A program made the position numbers and the translations under genes. From Microbacterium sp. C5A9 (GTDB lineage: Bacteria; Actinomycetota; Actinomycetes; Actinomycetales; Microbacteriaceae): a stretch of 64,000 nucleotides of DNA. The stretch covers positions 124,001 to 188,000 of the forward strand of contig NZ_JABXGD010000007.1 in assembly GCF_022627955.1 (NCBI RefSeq), in the 5' to 3' direction. The notes under the pieces were generated by a model. That model did not search any database. It saw nothing but the letters and a program-made list of their open reading frames with translations, and was not told the origin of the DNA. Below are positions 1 through 7,803 of this stretch, piece after piece. The stretch's first letter is position 1; every line of letters begins with the position of its first letter.

Positions 1-741
<741 letters not shown>

Positions 742-745
<4 letters not shown>

Positions 746-1143
746 TCATCGTCGTGGGGCTGCTCGCCGCCGTGGCACTCACCGGGCTACTCACCGCCAC
801 CACAGCCGGCTGGCCCGCGTCTCTTCTCACCTGGATACTGCTCGGCATGGGCACCTCCCTGGTGAACACGCCGTCGTCCCGGTTGCTGGCCGAAGCCTCG
901 ACACCGCAGAACCGGAACCTCGTCTACACGGCACAGTTCGCGCTCTCCCACGCCTGCTTCCTGATCACCTACCCGATCGCCGGATGGCTCGGAGGCGCAA
1001 GTCTGCTAGCAGCAGCCGTAACCCTCTCTGCCATCGCCATTGGATCTCTCACGGCCGCAACACTCCAAGCGCGCAAAGCCCGCCCTGAACCCACGGGCCA
1101 ACCCATCGTCACCGACCGCACCGCAAACGTCCGTCGAAACTAA
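742..1143 (+). pseudogene. MFS transporter, C-terminal remnant
   Basis: In the frame of position 721 the sequence reads HPLIVVGLLAAVALTGLL and then continues through three or four hydrophobic segments to a stop at 1141-1143. The layout (LLGMGTSLVNTPSSRLLAEA, then a segment ending in a short basic tail) is that of the last four or so helices of a major facilitator drug exporter. The N-terminal eight helices are missing, and the 5' end is fused out of frame to the MarR remnant. It has no start codon or ribosome site of its own that would make a sensible transporter, so it is a pseudogene. Confidence 0.7.
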
Positions 1144-1159
1144 GTATCGGCGGACGTTT
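1125..1159. repeat. 9-bp perfect inverted repeat, possible recombination site
   Basis: AAACGTCCG (1125-1133) and CGGACGTTT (1151-1159) are exact inverted copies separated by 17 bp, and the MFS remnant stop codon lies inside. The length and symmetry resemble a dimer site for a serine resolvase or a transposon end. No recombinase gene is present, so the assignment is open. It could also be a weak terminator, but the spacer is long and no T tract follows. Confidence 0.4.
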
Positions 1160-1269
1160 CTGACCCCGCTTTTCGCGGAGCAAGCGCTGGCACGTCACAA
1201 ACGATCGTTTCCGGCGGAAGCCTAAGCGGTGTGACGCGGCTTTGAGCCCAGCTCCTATGCTCTTATCTC

Positions 1270-1959
1270 ATGAGTTATCTCGCTATCGTCGAACGCTTCG
1301 TCTCGCACCACTTTCCGCACGCGAGTGTCGCGCTGCTCGCGGGAAGCACGGCTCGCGGAACGAGGACCTCGACCAGCGACATCGACCTTCTCCTTCTCGG
1401 TGAAGAGATCTTCGCCGACGACCGCACGAGTCTGGCGGCGGCGTACCGCTTCGAGGACGAGATCTTTGAGGTCTTCGCGTATACCGAAGCGGGCTTCACG
1501 GTCTGGGCGAACCGCGGGTTCGAACAGCATCGACCAGTGATTGTCCAGATGCTTATTGATGGGATCGCTGTCCGTGGCGCAACCGAACACGAGAGGTACA
1601 AACACGAGTGGTCTTGCAAATACGAGGCTGGGCCGACCCTTGACCCTACGGAAGCAACGTTCCGTCGCTACGTCATAACGGACTTGCTGGATGACTATCG
1701 AGACGCAACCGACCCGGTTGAACGTCACATACTTGCGGCCCTCCTCTACGAGAAAACGGCTGAACTCATACTGCTCTCGAACTCGCGTTGGATCGGCGCG
1801 GGCAAGTACCTCCCGCGACGGCTCACAGAGTTCGATCCAGATCGCGCTTCCGCTTTGTCCATTCCCCTAACGGAGAGTCAGCACGATCGTTTTGCGACTC
1901 AGATCGAGATCGAACTCGACCGTGCTGGAGGTCGCGTTCAGGAGGGCTTCCAGCGATAG
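1270..1959 (+). CDS. Nucleotidyltransferase-domain protein, 3' end abuts an IS remnant
   Basis: This 229-residue protein has the pol-beta nucleotidyltransferase signature GSTARGTRTSTSDIDLLLL at about residues 26-44, with the metal-binding Asp pair in DID. Such domains add a nucleotide to a small molecule, RNA or protein; the substrate cannot be told. The rest is helical and unrecognised. A TATGCT hexamer at 1256-1261 lies 8 nt before the ATG with no Shine-Dalgarno, suggesting leaderless expression. The codon use is less GC-biased than in later genes, hinting at transfer. The stop at 1957-1959 lies exactly where IS3 transposase homology begins on the other strand, so the natural C-terminus may be lost. 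Confidence 0.75.
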   Translation: MSYLAIVERFVSHHFPHASVALLAGSTARGTRTSTSDIDLLLLGEEIFADDRTSLAAAYRFEDEIFEVFAYTEAGFTVWANRGFEQHRPVIVQMLIDGIAVRGATEHERYKHEWSCKYEAGPTLDPTEATFRRYVITDLLDDYRDATDPVERHILAALLYEKTAELILLSNSRWIGAGKYLPRRLTEFDPDRASALSIPLTESQHDRFATQIEIELDRAGGRVQEGFQR

Positions 1960-2225
1960 CTCATCGCGCTGCTGCCGCGCCGACGCCGAACGCGCTTTCG
2001 TGGCCCGGTATCCGCGGGCGGTGAGGAACCCCACCTCGGCCTGCCGCAACACACGGCACACGAGCTCGACCCCGAAACGACCACGCATCTTGTCGACGAA
2101 CGCGATCATCTCTACGAGGGGCGGCCGAGCTCGGTCGCGAAAAACATGCTCGTTGACCGGAGGATCTCGTTCACCTTCTCCAACTCGGCGATCTGCTTCT
2201 TCAACCGCATACTCGACATCAACAA
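1960..2225 (-). mobile_element. IS3-family transposase remnant
   Basis: Two minus-strand frames carry pieces of an IS3-type element. One reads RLKKQIAELEKVNEILRST at about 2212-2150, the coiled coil near the C-terminus of OrfA. The next, in a shifted frame, reads EMIAFVDKMRGRFGVELVCR and FLTARGYRATKARSASARQQ at about 2130-1970, the N-terminus of OrfB. Homology stops near 1960, before the DDE catalytic core, and the start of OrfA is not recognisable. No terminal repeats or target duplication were found. It is a dead fragment that marks past insertion beside the nucleotidyltransferase gene. Confidence 0.75.
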
Positions 2226-2573
2226 GCAGACGCACCTCATCCCCGAGGCCGTCGACGCCGCCCAAGAAGCACTCCTCATCGGACGATAATCGACGCGGGA
2301 ACCACGACACTTATCGCCGCAAGTCACAGGGGAAGTGCGACACGCCGAGCGTCGCCCCGCCGTAACCCCCTGCCGAAACGTTAGGGCGCCGAAACGGGTG
2401 GTGTATGGGTTTCGGCGCAGGTTCTGCCGACCGCCAACCATCCGTATTCGGGGTCTGGATGTGCGCGCGTTTTGACCGTCGTCCTGCATGAGTCGGCCTG
2501 ACGATCTGACTTTCCTCGCGACCGCAGCTGGCTTCATTGCCACTCCGAAGGGAGGCGGCCCCCAGCACTCTGC

Positions 2574-2639
2574 TTTAGATCGGACTCAGTCCGGCTCAGC
2601 CTCGGGTAGTCCGATGTAAAGCATCTAGTCCGATCTAAA
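2574..2639. repeat. Three copies of an AGTCCGATNTAAA motif
   Basis: The interval from the IS remnant to the ArsR gene (about 2226-2698) contains no convincing gene. It does contain TTTAGATCGGACT at 2574-2586, its exact inverted copy AGTCCGATCTAAA at 2627-2639, and a one-mismatch direct copy AGTCCGATGTAAA at 2608-2620. The two direct copies are 19 bp apart. The group could be a regulator-binding array or the end of a lost mobile element; nothing in the sequence decides between these. Confidence 0.6.
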
Positions 2640-2661
2640 GCCGCAAGTCACAAGATCGGGG

Positions 2662-2705
2662 TTGACATCCCCTTCCCTCAGGCATAACGTACAACCAAAT
2701 GGTTG
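2662..2705 (+). promoter_or_regulatory. Promoter and operator of the ArsR gene
   Basis: A near-consensus sigma-70-type promoter is visible: TTGACA at 2662-2667, a 17-bp spacer, and TAACGT at 2685-2690. The palindrome CAACCA-AA-TGGTTG at 2692-2705 overlaps the transcription start region and the ATG at 2699. Transcription would begin at about 2697-2699, so the mRNA should be leaderless. The palindrome is well placed for autorepression by the ArsR protein. Confidence 0.8.
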
Positions 2706-3112
2706 CACAAAGAGAACTGAGCGAAGCGGAGGTCGACCGTGTGTTCCACGCATTGGCGACGTCGACCCGACGCGACATCCTGCGTCGGACGATCGAGCGG
2801 GAGCAGTCCGTCTCGACCCTCGCCTCCGAATACGACATGTCGTTCGCCGCGGTGCAGAAGCACGTGGCCGTGCTCGAAGCGGCGGATCTCATCGTCAAGC
2901 GCGCCGAGGGACGCGAGCGGCTCGTCCGCGCGAACCCCGAGATGATCGCCCGCGCCAGGGCGCTCCTCGCCCGATACGAAGAGCTGTGGCGGTCGCGCAT
3001 CGCCCGCCTCGACGAGCTGCTGGCCGAGCCGCCGGCACCCCGCAGCGACACGACCGGCAACAGCACCGCAAGCACCGACACAGAAGATCCACGAACCGAA
3101 GAAGGAGTCTGA
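2699..3112 (+). CDS. ArsR-family transcriptional regulator
   Basis: A 137-residue winged helix-turn-helix protein. The DNA-binding part spans about residues 10-85 (RVFHALATSTRRDILRRT, then LASEYDMSFAAVQKHVAVLE). It has no CxC metal site, so it belongs to the non-metal ArsR group that is commonly paired with SRPBCC/AHSA1 proteins. Only 2 bp separate its stop from the SRPBCC start, so the two form an operon. The operator overlapping its start codon indicates autoregulation. The ligand is unknown. Confidence 0.85.
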   Translation: MVAQRELSEAEVDRVFHALATSTRRDILRRTIEREQSVSTLASEYDMSFAAVQKHVAVLEAADLIVKRAEGRERLVRANPEMIARARALLARYEELWRSRIARLDELLAEPPAPRSDTTGNSTASTDTEDPRTEEGV

Positions 3113-3114
3113 CA

Positions 3115-4092
3115 ATGCCTGTCACCGACGTCACCACCGACGAAGAGAACCTGACGATGACCGTCGTCGCCGATCTGGCGGCACCCGTCGAGCGCGTCTG
3201 GGACGCGTACTCCGACCCGCGCCAGCTCGAGCGCTTCTGGGGTCCTCCCGGATGGCCCGCGACCTTCACCGCCTGGGATCACACGGTCGGAGGCAAGGCG
3301 AACTACACGATGAACGGCCCCCGGGGCGAGAAGGCCTCGGGCACGTGGGAGTTCCTGCGCATCGACGCTCCGCACAGCTTCGAGGTGCTCGACGCGTTCG
3401 CCGACGAAGACGGCACGCCCGACGCCGACCTGCCCTCCATGCGCATGGTCTTCACGTTCGAGTCGACGGCCGACGGCACGCGCATGGTCAACACGAGCTA
3501 CTTCGCCTCCGCTGAGGCGCTCGAGCAGGTCGTGGCGATGGGCGCCGTCGAGGGCACGACGCTCGCGATGAGCCAGCTCGACGCGGTGCTGCAGGACCTC
3601 CGTGACTACGCGCAGGGCAAGGGCACCCGGGTGGAGCTGCTCGACGACGTGCACGTGCGCATCACGCGTCTGGTCGAAGGGCCCCGAGACCTGGTCTGGC
3701 GCGCCCACAACGAGCCCGAGCTCATGAAGAAGTGGCTGCTCGGACCCGACGGGTGGGAGATGACCGAGTGCGTCGTCGCGACCGAGGTCGGCCAGACCTA
3801 TCGCAACTCGTGGGCGCCGGTGGGAGACACCGAGGGGCAGCCGTTCGGCTTCGAAGGCGAGGCGCTGCTGATCGACGCCCCCCGGCGGTCGGTGCAGACC
3901 GAGAGGATGATCGGGATGCCGGTCGAGACGCTGAACGATCTGAACCTCTACGAGGAAGACGGCGCGACCCTCATCACCCTCTACATCGAGTACCCCGACA
4001 AGGAGACGCGAGACATGATCCTCGCCACCGGCATGGCCGACGGCATGGAGGCCTCGTACGACCGACTCGAGCGGGAGCTGCTCACGGTCTGA
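3115..4092 (+). CDS. Tandem SRPBCC (AHSA1-like) domain protein
   Basis: At 325 residues this is about twice the usual AHSA1 length and contains two START-like helix-grip domains, roughly residues 10-160 and 178-322. Each begins with a typical segment (VERVWDAYSDPRQLERFWGP; DLVWRAHNEPELMKKWLLGP). The family binds small hydrophobic ligands in a cavity; no catalytic residues are evident. The ATG at 3115 follows a GAAGGAG ribosome site at 3101-3107. It is co-transcribed with the ArsR gene, and pairs like this are common in actinobacteria, but the function is not established. Confidence 0.8.
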   Translation: MPVTDVTTDEENLTMTVVADLAAPVERVWDAYSDPRQLERFWGPPGWPATFTAWDHTVGGKANYTMNGPRGEKASGTWEFLRIDAPHSFEVLDAFADEDGTPDADLPSMRMVFTFESTADGTRMVNTSYFASAEALEQVVAMGAVEGTTLAMSQLDAVLQDLRDYAQGKGTRVELLDDVHVRITRLVEGPRDLVWRAHNEPELMKKWLLGPDGWEMTECVVATEVGQTYRNSWAPVGDTEGQPFGFEGEALLIDAPRRSVQTERMIGMPVETLNDLNLYEEDGATLITLYIEYPDKETRDMILATGMADGMEASYDRLERELLTV

Positions 4093-4115
4093 CGGTCACG
4101 ACTCCGCTCAGCAGG

Positions 4116-4143
4116 GGAGGCGGTTCTCTCGAGAATCGCCTCC
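4116..4143. terminator. Hairpin between convergent genes
   Basis: A 13-bp stem GGAGGCGGTTCTC / GAGAATCGCCTCC (one G-U wobble) with a 2-nt loop lies between the convergent SRPBCC and DoxX-like genes. It can serve as a terminator in either direction, though a T tract is lacking, as is usual in high-GC genomes. The rest of the 4093-4202 gap shows nothing further. Confidence 0.65.
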
Positions 4144-4202
4144 TCTTCCGCTGTACTGCCTGCATCCGTGCGGAGTCGTGGACGACGACCGAGGCGTCCG
4201 GT

Positions 4203-4622
4203 TCAGGATGCGGACGAATCGGAACCCGTGCGGCGGGTAGCGCGGGTCGACCAGATCGCCAGGGCGATGAGCACCGGCTGGAAGAACAGCCGCACGAAGC
4301 GCTTCGTGTCGGTGTCGAGGCCGAACGCGTCGCGATGCTCCACCCACTGGGCGATGTTGCCCGGGAAGACCGCGACGAAGAACAGCGCGGCGAGCACGCC
4401 GACCAACCCGCGCCGCTTACGAGCCACCAGCAGGGCCGCACCGAGGCCGACCTCGACGACACCCGAGGCGAGCACCGTCACGTCGGGGTCCAGCGGCACC
4501 CAGTCGGGCACCTGCGCCTGGAACTCCTCGCGCGCGAACGTCAGGTGAGAGACGCCGGCGAAGAGGAGGAAGGAGCCGAGGAAGATCCGGCCGATGGTGC
4601 GTGCGACATTCTTCTTCGACAT
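4203..4622 (-). CDS. DoxX-like membrane protein
   Basis: A 139-residue protein with four predicted membrane segments (about 10-28, 46-64, 72-90 and 106-122), in the layout of small DoxX/DoxD-like proteins. The motif FLLFAGVSHLTFAREEFQ is typical of that group. The biochemical role is not known; some relatives act with redox partners. The start at 4622 is supported by a TACACT hexamer at 4629-4634, 6 nt upstream and without a Shine-Dalgarno, which suggests a leaderless mRNA. Confidence 0.75.
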   Translation of the reverse strand: MSKKNVARTIGRIFLGSFLLFAGVSHLTFAREEFQAQVPDWVPLDPDVTVLASGVVEVGLGAALLVARKRRGLVGVLAALFFVAVFPGNIAQWVEHRDAFGLDTDTKRFVRLFFQPVLIALAIWSTRATRRTGSDSSAS

Positions 4623-4658
4623 GGTGCGAGTGTACGCGGGCGGAGTCGACGCGCCGCC

Positions 4659-5420
4659 TCAGATCAGGCGGCGCAGGGCCTCTTCGAGCGAGATGCCCTG
4701 CGCTTCAGCGCTGTCGCGCAGGCGGGCGTGCTCATCGGCGGTGAGCGCCAGACGCACCACGATCGGGTCGTCGACGGGGGCGTCGAGGCCGTCGAGCAGG
4801 TCGGATGCCTCGGCCCAGAGGGGCTCGGCGACCGCCGTCGCGGTGGCGGCCGTCTTCGCGGGAGACGAAGGGGCCGCGGCCGCCGTCTTCGACGCGGGGG
4901 TCGACGCCGACGCGGCGATCGGTGCGGATGCCGCGGCCGCAGCGCCCGCATCCATCGCCATCGTGAATCCGGGTCCGCGGCGCGGCTCCTGCTTCGCCTG
5001 GTAGGCCTTGGCCGCGGCGTTCGCACGCTCGTCGGCGGCCTCGTTGAGCGGGTGACCGGCGTGGCCCTTGACCCAGGAGAACTCGACATCGCGGCCGCGG
5101 ATCGCCTCGTCGATGCCCTCGAGCAGGTCGCGGTTGAGCACGGGGCCGCCGTCGGACTTGCGCCAGCCCTTGCGCTTCCACCCCGGCATCCACTTGGTCA
5201 CGGAGTCGATCACGTAGCGGCTGTCGCACTCGATCAGCAGCTTCTCGGAGATGCCTGCGGTCGCCTGCAGCAGCTCGAGCACGGCGCGCAGCTCACCCTG
5301 GTTGTTGGTGCCGTGCGGTGATCCGCCGGCGGCCCAGTTCGCGTCGTCGATGTACCAGGCCCAGCCGTTGGGGCCGGGGTTGCCCAGGGCGGAGCCGTCT
5401 GCGGCGGCGGTGATCGTCAT
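4659..5420 (-). CDS. rnhA: Ribonuclease HI with extra C-terminal domain
   Basis: Residues 1-140 form a type-1 RNase H domain with the four catalytic acids Asp8, Glu43, Asp66 and Asp130 and the conserved His120 (KGHAGH). It cuts the RNA strand of RNA-DNA hybrids. The protein is 253 residues, about 100 longer than a minimal RNase HI. The extension is an Ala/Pro/Thr-rich linker (about 155-195) followed by about 50 residues ending in VVRLALTADEHARLRDSAEA, which reads like a ribbon-helix-helix segment. The start at 5420 has TACGGT 6 nt upstream, overlapped by a possible GAGGG ribosome site. Confidence 0.9.
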   Translation of the reverse strand: MTITAAADGSALGNPGPNGWAWYIDDANWAAGGSPHGTNNQGELRAVLELLQATAGISEKLLIECDSRYVIDSVTKWMPGWKRKGWRKSDGGPVLNRDLLEGIDEAIRGRDVEFSWVKGHAGHPLNEAADERANAAAKAYQAKQEPRRGPGFTMAMDAGAAAAASAPIAASASTPASKTAAAAPSSPAKTAATATAVAEPLWAEASDLLDGLDAPVDDPIVVRLALTADEHARLRDSAEAQGISLEEALRRLI

Positions 5421-5533
5421 CCCTCAACCGTAGCCGCGACCGACGACACTTCCCGGCCGGCCCCGTCTCTGTCGCATCGCTGAGACGACTCCGCCGAACC
5501 GGTGTGCGCGGTCATCGGGGCGCTGTGGACGGG

Positions 5534-5737
5534 TCAGTCGTCTTCGGCGGGGGGCGCGGGAGTGACGGGGAAGACGATCGAGGTCACCGAGCCGCCGGAT
5601 TCGAGACCGATGCCGAGCGACAGCGGATCGACGGTGGGTGTCGTGGGGAGCACCTCGGCCTCGGAGCGTTCGAGCGGCTCCGAGGGCAGGGCCCACTCGT
5701 TCTCTTGCTCTTCGGGGCGCTGCTGGAAAAGACCCAT
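5534..5737 (-). CDS. Small acidic hypothetical protein
   Basis: A 67-residue acidic, Pro/Glu-rich protein beginning MGLFQQRPEEQENEWALP. It has no membrane segment, no motif and probably little fold until the C-terminal hydrophobic stretch (TSIVFPVTP). I recognise the style as a small conserved protein of Microbacteriaceae with no known role. The start at 5737 was chosen because the frame above it is Arg/Pro-rich and looks non-coding. It lies downstream of another small hypothetical gene on the same strand. Confidence 0.55.
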   Translation of the reverse strand: MGLFQQRPEEQENEWALPSEPLERSEAEVLPTTPTVDPLSLGIGLESGGSVTSIVFPVTPAPPAEDD

Positions 5738-5825
5738 GCGCACCATTCTGACCCCGATGGCCTCTCGATGACCGCCCGGCAGGTCGGATTCACACCGGAT
5801 TGCCCGATTCGGGCGGATGCGGCGA

Positions 5826-6155
5826 TCAGGCCGCGCGACGGAACGTGAAGTACCCCGCCACGGCTCCGTGATTGACCACACCCGTGCCGGTGCTCAGCAT
5901 GCGCGCCGAGGTCGTCGCACCCGATTCGACGAAGGTGTAGCCGGTGTGCTCGAGACGCCAGCCGACGCCCTCGACCTCGCCGAGGAAGTACCCGACGCTC
6001 TCGTTGCTCGTGAACTGGTTGTCGGCCGACCCCCACGACGATGCCTCGCCGGTGAGTCGGCTCACCTCGACCTGCAGGTGCAGCAGAACGTCGCCGCGCG
6101 TGTGCGCGTCGCGGGCGACGGTGAGCAGCCGAGCCGCTTCGTCGGATGTCAGCAT
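5826..6155 (-). CDS. Hypothetical protein, 109 residues
   Basis: The protein MLTSDEAARLLTVARDAHTR... shows an amphipathic N-terminal helix followed by beta-rich sequence (GWRLEHTGYTFVESGATT, GAVAGYFTFRRA). No family was recognised and there is no signal peptide or membrane segment. Codon use fits a real gene. It lies between the emfourin gene and the small acidic gene, on the same strand, with gaps of about 50 bp and 88 bp respectively. Confidence 0.6.
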   Translation of the reverse strand: MLTSDEAARLLTVARDAHTRGDVLLHLQVEVSRLTGEASSWGSADNQFTSNESVGYFLGEVEGVGWRLEHTGYTFVESGATTSARMLSTGTGVVNHGAVAGYFTFRRAA

Positions 6156-6207
6156 GATGCCTCCCTCGCGCCGACGCGGTGGTGTCGGCCCGATCTCAGG
6201 GTAGACG

Positions 6208-6531
6208 TCAGTCCGTCGCGGCGGCAGCCTTCGCCGTGGCGCGCACCGCGTCGACCAGTTCGCGCCAGGGACCCTCGAGCGCGGAATCGGGGAGCTCGCG
6301 CTCGCGCTTCTCCGACGGTGTGCGCACGCGGATCAGCCAGACGAACCGATCGGCGCCGGTCGACGGGTCGCCGTCGGCATCCCACGGGCAGCTGTCGATC
6401 ATCGTGAGCCACTCGGGGGCGTCGGCCGGGTCGGGTTCGACCCGCCACTGGCGACGGATGCCGGCGATTCCGCCGGTGCGCACCACCGCGATGACGACCT
6501 GGCGGTCAGTCGGTGCGGGGGACTCGCTCAT
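6208..6531 (-). CDS. Emfourin-type inhibitor of M4 protease
   Basis: A 107-residue protein with the emfourin-like pattern: a beta strand VVIAVVRTGGIAGIRRQWRV, a WLTMIDSCPWD segment and a C-terminal helix LVDAVRATAKAAA. Emfourin is the known protein inhibitor of protealysin, encoded next to it. The ATG at 6531 has a GGGAG site 9 nt upstream; an ATG at 6537 is the alternative but lies too close to that site. The gene overlaps the 3' end of the protease gene by 26 bp, so the pair is translationally coupled. Confidence 0.8.
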   Translation of the reverse strand: MSESPAPTDRQVVIAVVRTGGIAGIRRQWRVEPDPADAPEWLTMIDSCPWDADGDPSTGADRFVWLIRVRTPSEKRERELPDSALEGPWRELVDAVRATAKAAAATD

Positions 6532-7570
6532 CTTCATAGACTCCCACGGTCGACCACGCGCGTCGAGCGGCTGTCGCGGTGGCGTCGTCGATGGCGGATG
6601 CCGCAGCGACCGTCGCATCGGCGAACTCGGTGAAGTTCGCGGTGCTCGACAGTCCGCCGGTGAGCGCCCGGTACCAGACCGTGCCCGCGGTCTCCCAGGC
6701 GTTGCCGCCGAGGTCGATCGCGAACAGCGCGAAGGCGCGGTTCGGGATGCCGGAGTTGATGTGCACGCCGCCGTTGTCTTCGGTCGTGCGCACGAAGTCG
6801 CTCATGTGGGCAGGCTGCGGATCTTTGCCGAGCTCGTCGTCGTCGTATGCCGTGCCCGGCTCGATCATCGACCGGAGGGCCTTGCCCTGCACCGCATCCG
6901 TGAAGATCTCCGCCCCGATGAGCCAGGTCGCGTCGGTCGCGGCCTGCCCGAGCAGATACTGCTCGGTGAGTGCGCCGAAGACGTCGGCGATCGACTCGTT
7001 CAGGGCGCCCGGCTGCCCCTGGTACTCGAGGTTGGCGGTGTACTGCACGACGCCGTGCGCGAGCTCGTGCCCGATGACCGTGGTCGATGAGGTGAAGCCG
7101 ACGAAGACCTCGCCGTCGCCGTCGCCGAACACCATGCGCTCTCCGTCCCAGAACGCGTTGTCGTAGTCGACCCCGTAGTGCACGGTCGCGTCGAGCGGGG
7201 CGCCGGCATCGTCGAGGGAGTTGCGACCGAACGCCGTGAGCAACATCTCGAAGGTCGCCCCGAGGCCGTCGAAGGCCTGGTTCACCGAGTCGTCGGCGAC
7301 GGGCTCGTCGTCTTCGCCGCGCACGACGACGCCCGGGAGGTTCTGCGTGTTGCCCGCGTCGCTGATCGTGCGGTTGGGGGCGTCGGAGAGTTCTGCGACC
7401 AGATCGCCGTTCTCGTCGATGGAGAGGTCGATCCGCGCGCGGAACGGCGGTCGCCCCGCCGTCAGGGTCTGCCGGGCGGCGGCCGCGGCACCCGGGTAGC
7501 GGCCCGACTCGGCCAGTCGCGCGAGCAGGTAGGAAGGGACGATTCCGCGGTGTTCGATGTGGCTGCTCAT
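6506..7570 (-). CDS. Protealysin-like M4 metalloprotease
   Basis: This 354-residue zinc protease has HELAH at residues 168-172 and the third-ligand helix ALNESIADVFG downstream, both M4 hallmarks; the C-terminal HINSGIPNRAFALFA motif carries the catalytic His. The first 20 residues (IEHRGIVPSYLLARLA) match the short protealysin propeptide. No signal peptide precedes it, so, as in protealysin, export is unclear and a cytoplasmic role is possible. The start at 7570 has TATGGT 6 nt upstream and no ribosome site. Its inhibitor follows with overlapping ends. Confidence 0.9.
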   Translation of the reverse strand: MSSHIEHRGIVPSYLLARLAESGRYPGAAAAARQTLTAGRPPFRARIDLSIDENGDLVAELSDAPNRTISDAGNTQNLPGVVVRGEDDEPVADDSVNQAFDGLGATFEMLLTAFGRNSLDDAGAPLDATVHYGVDYDNAFWDGERMVFGDGDGEVFVGFTSSTTVIGHELAHGVVQYTANLEYQGQPGALNESIADVFGALTEQYLLGQAATDATWLIGAEIFTDAVQGKALRSMIEPGTAYDDDELGKDPQPAHMSDFVRTTEDNGGVHINSGIPNRAFALFAIDLGGNAWETAGTVWYRALTGGLSSTANFTEFADATVAAASAIDDATATAARRAWSTVGVYEDERVPRTD

Positions 7571-7803
7571 GTTCCGACCATACGCCGGGGGTCCGACGTT
7601 GAGGAGGGGGCGATCCGGGGCGTCGTCACGGGAGGATCTCTCCGCGTCGGGCGGAGGAAGGCTCGGTATTCGGCCTCCCGACGGCGTGAAGGCCGCCCGT
7701 CGCGGAGGTTCGGCGCGCCACCCGCCCGGCACCCGCGCGCCACCCGCACGGAGGTCACGCGGCGAGCGGCGACATCCCAGAATCCTCGCGTAAAATCAGC
7801 CCA

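Noticed and set aside
1199-1210. AAACGATCGTTT palindrome
   Set aside because: Short self-complementary sequence, not linked to a gene or repeat. It is noted only as local symmetry.
1960-2225. Functional insertion sequence
   Set aside because: Only the end of OrfA and the start of OrfB remain, with no catalytic core or terminal repeats.
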